This document shows positions 14,225 to 18,123 of a DNA stretch of 18,123 bases, piece by piece; position 1 is the stretch's first letter, and every line of letters starts with the position of its first letter. Made by a program: the position numbers and the translations under genes. Below the pieces are notes generated by a model, which saw only the letters and a list, made by a program, of their open reading frames with translations, was not told the origin of the DNA and made no database searches. The stretch comes from Lachnospiraceae bacterium UBA7054. Lineage in GTDB: Bacteria; Bacillota; Clostridia; Lachnospirales; Lachnospiraceae. Location of the stretch: assembly GCA_002492725.1 (NCBI GenBank), contig DLAF01000010.1, forward strand, positions 1-18,123, given 5' to 3'.

Positions 14225-15943
14225 ATGAAAAAAATTGGTTTTAAGGTAGCGGCGGCAATCATGGTGCTTGCCCTGATTTCCATCATATCGCTGGGGTTTC
14301 TTGCGAACAGCATGACGACGATCACTGTAAGCAGTCAGAATGTGATGAATAACGAGGTGGAAAAGATCAATCTGATCCACGGAATTTATGAGGATTACCT
14401 TGATATCAGCATGAATGTCTACGCACACGTGAACGCAAAACTGGTGCGGACAATGCTCTCGCGGGCAAAAGATGTTGAGGAGCGCCGCGCGCAGATGTGG
14501 GATTCCATGAACACATACGAGACCATGATCACGTCCGATGAAGTGAGAGAGATTTATGATTCCCTGCGCAAACGTCTGGAGAGTTTTGATACTTATGTGG
14601 ATACCATTCTGGAGGCGAGTCTGGCGGGTGACAAGGAGATGGCAAATTCTCAGATTGCAAATAATCTGGGAATGTTAAATAACGTCATTGACAGAAACAT
14701 GAACAGCCTGCTTGAGTTTTCGGCGGCTGATCTTGACACCGGCAAAACTTTCCTGCAAAACAAAGCAGATGAATCATACATCCTGATCGTGGTAGTCATT
14801 GTGCTCCTGATCGTGACGGCTATTCTGGTGGTGTTGATCGCGCGCCGCATTATTGTGGTGCCCATTCAGAAGATTGCGCAGGTCATTAACGGGATGATCG
14901 ATAATATTCATAATAATAAGGGAAACCTGAATGAGCGGGTACCGGTGTTGACCAATGACGAGATCGCTGACTTAGCGCGCGGCGTTAACCAGTTTTTGGA
15001 TATTTTGCAGGATGTGATCGGCGGAGTGATTTCCTGCAGCGATGAGATTCACAGGCAGCAGCTTAACGTAAATAACGTGGTGGAGGAGACAAATCAGAAT
15101 GTGAATGACACCTCCGCAACGATGGAGGAGCTGGCAGCCAGCATGGAAGAAATGTCTGCTACGGTCGGCTATGTCAATGAGAACACCCGCGAAGCGGAAG
15201 CTTCTGTGGGCGAAATGGTGGACAAGGCCGTGAACGGCACGAAGTTTGCTCAGGAAATCAAGAGCCGCGCCGAGGAACTGCAAAAGCTTGCGCAGGACAG
15301 TCGTGCAACCGCAGACAGTATGATACGGGAGTTTGACGTGACATTGAATGCTTCCATAGAGGACAGCCGGCAGATTGAGAAAATCAGTAATCTGACACGC
15401 GATATTTTAAGCATTGCTTCCAAGACAAATCTGCTTGCTCTGAATGCATCCATTGAGGCTGCCAGGGCCGGAGAAGCGGGCAAAGGCTTTGCGGTGGTGG
15501 CGGATGAGATCAGACAGCTGGCGGATAATTCCAAGCAGACGGCCGGTAATATCCAGCAGATTTCAGAAGGTGTTGTGGCGGCAGTTATGACGCTGGCAGA
15601 TAATGCCAGAAAGCTTGTGAACTTTATCAACGAGCGCGTGATGCCTGACTACGAGATTTTGGAGCGCACAGGCGGCCAGTATCTGGACGATGCCAATACG
15701 GTCGATCAGATTATGGGTGAAATGCGGGCTTCCATGGAAAATATCGGTACCATGATGCAGACTGTCACGGAATCCAACGACAATATCACAAACAATGTCA
15801 GGGAGAGTGCCCAGGGTGTCGGCGGCGTGGTGGACAACACTGCCGCACTTGCAGACAATATGAAGGGGATTATTGCAGCATTGGATCAGGTTTCCGATGT
15901 GGTAAACAGCCTGTCAGAGCAGACGGCATGTTTCCAGGGATAA
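14225..15943 (+). CDS. Methyl-accepting chemotaxis protein with four-helix-bundle sensor
   Basis: 572 residues from ATG 14225, which has GGGAGG eight bases upstream; the frame is open further up but without a ribosome site. An N-terminal transmembrane segment (about 8-27) is followed by an extracytoplasmic helical sensor of 4HB type (about 30-183), a second transmembrane segment (about 184-207), HAMP (about 208-265) and a long cytoplasmic coiled coil. The signalling tip is textbook: SKTNLLALNASIEAARAGEA (399-418), then GKGFAVVADEIRQLADNSK (419-437). The protein would bind a small ligand outside and control the CheA kinase through CheW. It stands alone, with no che or flagellar genes in the window. 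The C-terminus ends in ACFQG and lacks the NWETF-type pentapeptide that recruits CheR/CheB. A long inverted repeat follows the stop. Confidence 0.93.
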   Translation: MKKIGFKVAAAIMVLALISIISLGFLANSMTTITVSSQNVMNNEVEKINLIHGIYEDYLDISMNVYAHVNAKLVRTMLSRAKDVEERRAQMWDSMNTYETMITSDEVREIYDSLRKRLESFDTYVDTILEASLAGDKEMANSQIANNLGMLNNVIDRNMNSLLEFSAADLDTGKTFLQNKADESYILIVVVIVLLIVTAILVVLIARRIIVVPIQKIAQVINGMIDNIHNNKGNLNERVPVLTNDEIADLARGVNQFLDILQDVIGGVISCSDEIHRQQLNVNNVVEETNQNVNDTSATMEELAASMEEMSATVGYVNENTREAEASVGEMVDKAVNGTKFAQEIKSRAEELQKLAQDSRATADSMIREFDVTLNASIEDSRQIEKISNLTRDILSIASKTNLLALNASIEAARAGEAGKGFAVVADEIRQLADNSKQTAGNIQQISEGVVAAVMTLADNARKLVNFINERVMPDYEILERTGGQYLDDANTVDQIMGEMRASMENIGTMMQTVTESNDNITNNVRESAQGVGGVVDNTAALADNMKGIIAALDQVSDVVNSLSEQTACFQG

Positions 15944-15983
15944 AATTGTAGAAAAAGAACTTTAAAGAATAAAAAAGAATCAT

Positions 15984-16050
15984 AAAAAACACGTAATTTA
16001 CTTGCTTTTTCCATAGGGGGGGGGGTAAAATAGTATTACGTGTTTTTTTT
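15984..16050 (+). terminator. 14-bp perfect inverted repeat with T-run, probable terminator of the chemotaxis gene
   Basis: AAAAAACACGTAAT (15984-15997) is the exact complement of ATTACGTGTTTTTT (16035-16048), and T residues continue to 16050. The 37-base loop is long for a terminator, but CTTTTTCC and the G-run inside it can pair with G-U wobbles. The loop also contains a promoter-like sequence with a run of ten G. Confidence 0.5.
16002..16031 (+). promoter_or_regulatory. Putative promoter with a ten-G tract in its spacer
   Basis: TTGCTT (16002-16007), 18-base spacer, TAAAAT (16026-16031). The last ten bases of the spacer are all G (16016-16025). Losing one G would give the optimal 17-base spacing. 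It lies 72 bases upstream of the surface-protein ATG. A homopolymer in this position is the known layout of phase-variable promoters such as Neisseria porA. Confidence 0.45.
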
Positions 16051-16103
16051 GTTGTGGAAAAACACCTGCAACCCGTTAACTGCAAAAAAAAGGAGGACAA
16101 AAA

Positions 16104-18123
16104 ATGGGTAAGACAAAAAAGCGGTATCCGGCTAGTAGAATACTGGCTCTGATACTGGCTGTAGCTATGTCAGTCACTATGATACCCCAGACGGCGCTCG
16201 CTGCTCCGGCAGACGATTCCGCTACGGAAAATTTAGTGAATGATATAGCAACGGAAGGCGGCGACGATGCCGATGCAAACAAGGGCACAGACAGCGACGC
16301 GGCCGATACGAACACGGATATTGGCGGCAACAAGGCCGATACGAACACGGATATTGACAGCAGCGAGGCCGATACGGGCAAGAATACCGGCAGCGATGAG
16401 GTTGATGGGAACAAAGGCGACGATGGCGAAATGGCGGAAGTAAACGCTGATGATAATACGCCTGCGGCAAAGCCGGTCTATGAGATTAATATCGACGGGC
16501 TGGAAACAAACCCGGTTTATACCGGGTATGCGCCGTTTGATCTGAGTCAGGTAGTGCTGAAAAAGACGGAAAACGGCAGTACTGAGACTGTCCCTGACAC
16601 AGTGACGCATTCATGGAAAGTGAAGGGCGGAGATGGAAACTTTACCGCCCTGGCGGGAGAGCCGGTAAATGCGGGTGAGTATGAACTTACCCTGAGCTAT
16701 CCGGCGGTACCCGGCGTACATGATGGCGCCAATCAGGTTGTTGCGTGCGAGATCAAACCGGCGCCGCTTACCATAACGGTGAGCGCAACTGCAAAGCTTG
16801 GCGTCAAGGCAGTAAAAGAAAATGTCAGTGTAGTAGTGGAAAGCGTTGAGGCAATGACAGCCGATCAGGGTGTTTTGACGGAATCTGTCATTGCTTTGGA
16901 AGTGACGAGCATTAGAGACGCGTATGGTTCCTCTCTGAAAGCGGAGGATGTGCTGAAGAAAAACGGCGATTATGTCGTGGACGTTATGCCTTCCCTCAAG
17001 GCGGACGCTTCCGAGGCGGCGAAGGCGGCTGCTAAGAATTATAAGTTAGAGCCTTTCGCGGCAAATGTCGAGATGGGAGATCTGACGCAGACACAGATCG
17101 TAGTCACACTTGCGGATCAGTGGAAAGAAGAGAATGCGGTAACGCTTCACGTATATGACGGGAAACCGGCGAAAGTTCCGGCGCTTACTACGGATTATAC
17201 ATACGAAGTGCAATATTGGGATGATACCGCACCGGCGGGCTGGAAGAAGTTAGAAGGCGCCGTAGCGGTCGGCGAATGGGAAAAGTACGAAGGTTGTAAT
17301 ACAAAAGAAGACGGTACGGTAGAGGCTCCTACCGATGCGGCTGCGTATACATACAAGCTGACTTATGAGGATAAAAACGGCGTCTATGCCAGCTGTTCGA
17401 CTGATGACTACAACGATATCACAGTTGTGATCAATCCCGCGCCGGTAACGGTTGAAATTACAACTAAGGCGCCGATTAAGACGACTGCAGGCACAAGTAT
17501 GACCAAGGTGTTGTCGCAGGTGAAATACGCGGCAAAAGCGAAGGATCGCGATAAGAAAGATGTTACGGTAAACGTGAAAGAAAACCATATCTGGGGTACG
17601 GGTTATAATGATGCGAATGTAAGCCAGATCTATGAACCTGTGTTTACGCTTCAGGTGAAAGAGGGTCAGGCGTGGAAGAGTATCAGTGACGCGGATTACA
17701 GAATGGAAGGCGGTAAGGAGTACCGCGTAATCTATGACGGTAAGAAAGCAATCTATAACGCGGACGGTACTTATGCGCACAGGACAGGAATCAATTCCGG
17801 CCTGGATGAAGACGGAGAAGAAATTAACGGTGTAAGCAGTAACTATGTTACCGATGAGACGCCCACGGCGGACGATAAGGCTCTCACTGTTGAAGTGCAG
17901 GCAGGCGTCGAGGTGGATTGGGATCTGAGCGCGCTGTTAAACGACAAGAAAGCGGGAGAGACGCCTGAGACGGCAGGCGCAAAGAACTTTGACTATGCGC
18001 CTCTCTATGCGAACAAGTCTGAGTATAAAAATAAGGTAAAGCTGAAACCCGTAACAGGGGCAGATAAAACCCCGAGTGCTATCGGCGGTGACTTTACGTA
18101 TAAACTATACCCTTTGTCAAGGA
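16104..18123 (+). CDS. Large secreted surface protein with acidic repeats and MBG-like domains (partial)
   Basis: Translation from ATG 16104 (AAAGGAGGAC five to six bases upstream) stays open for 673 codons to the right edge, so the gene is truncated by the window. The N-terminus is a signal peptide: KTKKR charged start, hydrophobic core IALILAVAMSV-like (13-27), and a likely cleavage after Ala33 (ALA/A). Residues about 40-115 are very acidic and include 11-residue tandem repeats. From about residue 125 onward are beta-rich domains; the boundaries KPAPLTITV and NPAPVTVEI are typical of MBG-type immunoglobulin-like modules, and Y-x-G-Y-x-P segments recur. It is probably a cell-surface adhesin or matrix-like protein; the C-terminal anchor (LPxTG, SLH or other) would be beyond the window. 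A large antisense frame over it is a shadow. Confidence 0.8.
   Translation, partial: MGKTKKRYPASRILALILAVAMSVTMIPQTALAAPADDSATENLVNDIATEGGDDADANKGTDSDAADTNTDIGGNKADTNTDIDSSEADTGKNTGSDEVDGNKGDDGEMAEVNADDNTPAAKPVYEINIDGLETNPVYTGYAPFDLSQVVLKKTENGSTETVPDTVTHSWKVKGGDGNFTALAGEPVNAGEYELTLSYPAVPGVHDGANQVVACEIKPAPLTITVSATAKLGVKAVKENVSVVVESVEAMTADQGVLTESVIALEVTSIRDAYGSSLKAEDVLKKNGDYVVDVMPSLKADASEAAKAAAKNYKLEPFAANVEMGDLTQTQIVVTLADQWKEENAVTLHVYDGKPAKVPALTTDYTYEVQYWDDTAPAGWKKLEGAVAVGEWEKYEGCNTKEDGTVEAPTDAAAYTYKLTYEDKNGVYASCSTDDYNDITVVINPAPVTVEITTKAPIKTTAGTSMTKVLSQVKYAAKAKDRDKKDVTVNVKENHIWGTGYNDANVSQIYEPVFTLQVKEGQAWKSISDADYRMEGGKEYRVIYDGKKAIYNADGTYAHRTGINSGLDEDGEEINGVSSNYVTDETPTADDKALTVEVQAGVEVDWDLSALLNDKKAGETPETAGAKNFDYAPLYANKSEYKNKVKLKPVTGADKTPSAIGGDFTYKLYPLSR
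16269..16433 (+). repeat. 33-bp (11-residue) tandem repeat in the surface protein
   Basis: Five in-register 33-base units: 16269-16301, 16302-16334, 16335-16367, 16368-16400 and 16401-16433. The encoded units read ADANKGTDSDA, ADTNTDIGGNK, ADTNTDIDSSE, ADTGKNTGSDE and VDGNKGDDGEM. Units two and three share an identical first 21 bases; the outer units are degenerate. The region is an acidic spacer just after the signal peptide. Confidence 0.75.

Noticed and set aside
17250..17780. 176-codon minus-strand frame near the right end
   Set aside because: It is antisense to the surface-protein gene, which is continuous from a signal peptide with a strong ribosome site. The antisense product is Arg/Ile/Phe-rich with no family signature. 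The same applies to 16076-16610 frames opposite the acidic repeats.
1..18123. CRISPR array, insertion sequence, phage or toxin-antitoxin pair
   Set aside because: I found no regularly spaced direct repeats, no transposase or integrase, and no paired small genes with toxin or antitoxin features.

Overview
This is a chromosomal segment of a Gram-positive anaerobe, most likely a Lachnospiraceae-type member of Clostridia. Three things point there. The replication/translation block is arranged rpsF-ssb-rpsR then gdpP-rplI-dnaB. A 56-residue clostridial 2[4Fe-4S] ferredoxin is present. Almost every gene has a strong AGGAGG-type ribosome binding site, and the sensor proteins are of the dCache or four-helix-bundle type. 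Nothing marks the window as plasmid, phage or transposon.

Layout, left end (1-3740): the 3' end of an unrecognised gene (stop at 150-152), then 337 AT-rich bases without a convincing gene. A two-gene plus-strand unit follows: a diacylglycerol/sphingosine-kinase-type lipid kinase and a large multi-pass membrane protein with two zinc ribbons. The 3' part of the membrane-protein gene carries two adjacent, perfectly paired inverted repeats. Convergent to it (3763-6738) lies a hybrid histidine kinase with two receiver domains. Divergent from the kinase is the small ferredoxin (6906-7076), which has its own promoter, a 19-bp dyad in its leader and a terminator that overlaps the end of the next gene.

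Middle (7114-13140, all minus strand): in transcription order rpsF, ssb, rpsR, a terminator, a fresh promoter, gdpP (c-di-AMP phosphodiesterase), rplI, dnaB, a second terminator, and a MerR-like regulator. This is a housekeeping block for the 30S and 50S ribosome, single-strand DNA binding, fork helicase and c-di-AMP turnover. Upstream of rpsF is a Uma2-family gene.

Right end (13919-18123): between Uma2 and a divergent methyl-accepting chemotaxis protein is a compact, unusually structured segment. A near-consensus minus-strand promoter (TTGACA-N17-TATACT) is placed to start RNA exactly at the edge of a 92-nt fold with one closing stem and four internal hairpins. A second long stem follows. 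This is the best candidate for an undescribed RNA. After the chemotaxis gene comes a large secreted surface protein, open for 673 codons to the right edge. Its putative promoter has a run of ten G residues between -35 and -10 and sits inside a 14-bp perfect inverted repeat, an arrangement that suggests phase-variable expression. The protein starts with a signal peptide, then an acidic region of 11-residue repeats, then MBG-like beta domains.

How it fits together: the core block is ordinary. The accessory genes are mostly envelope and environment sensing (lipid kinase, zinc-ribbon membrane protein, hybrid kinase, chemoreceptor, surface protein). No complete new defence or mobile system is visible. 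The novelty lies in the structured RNA candidate and the G-tract promoter.
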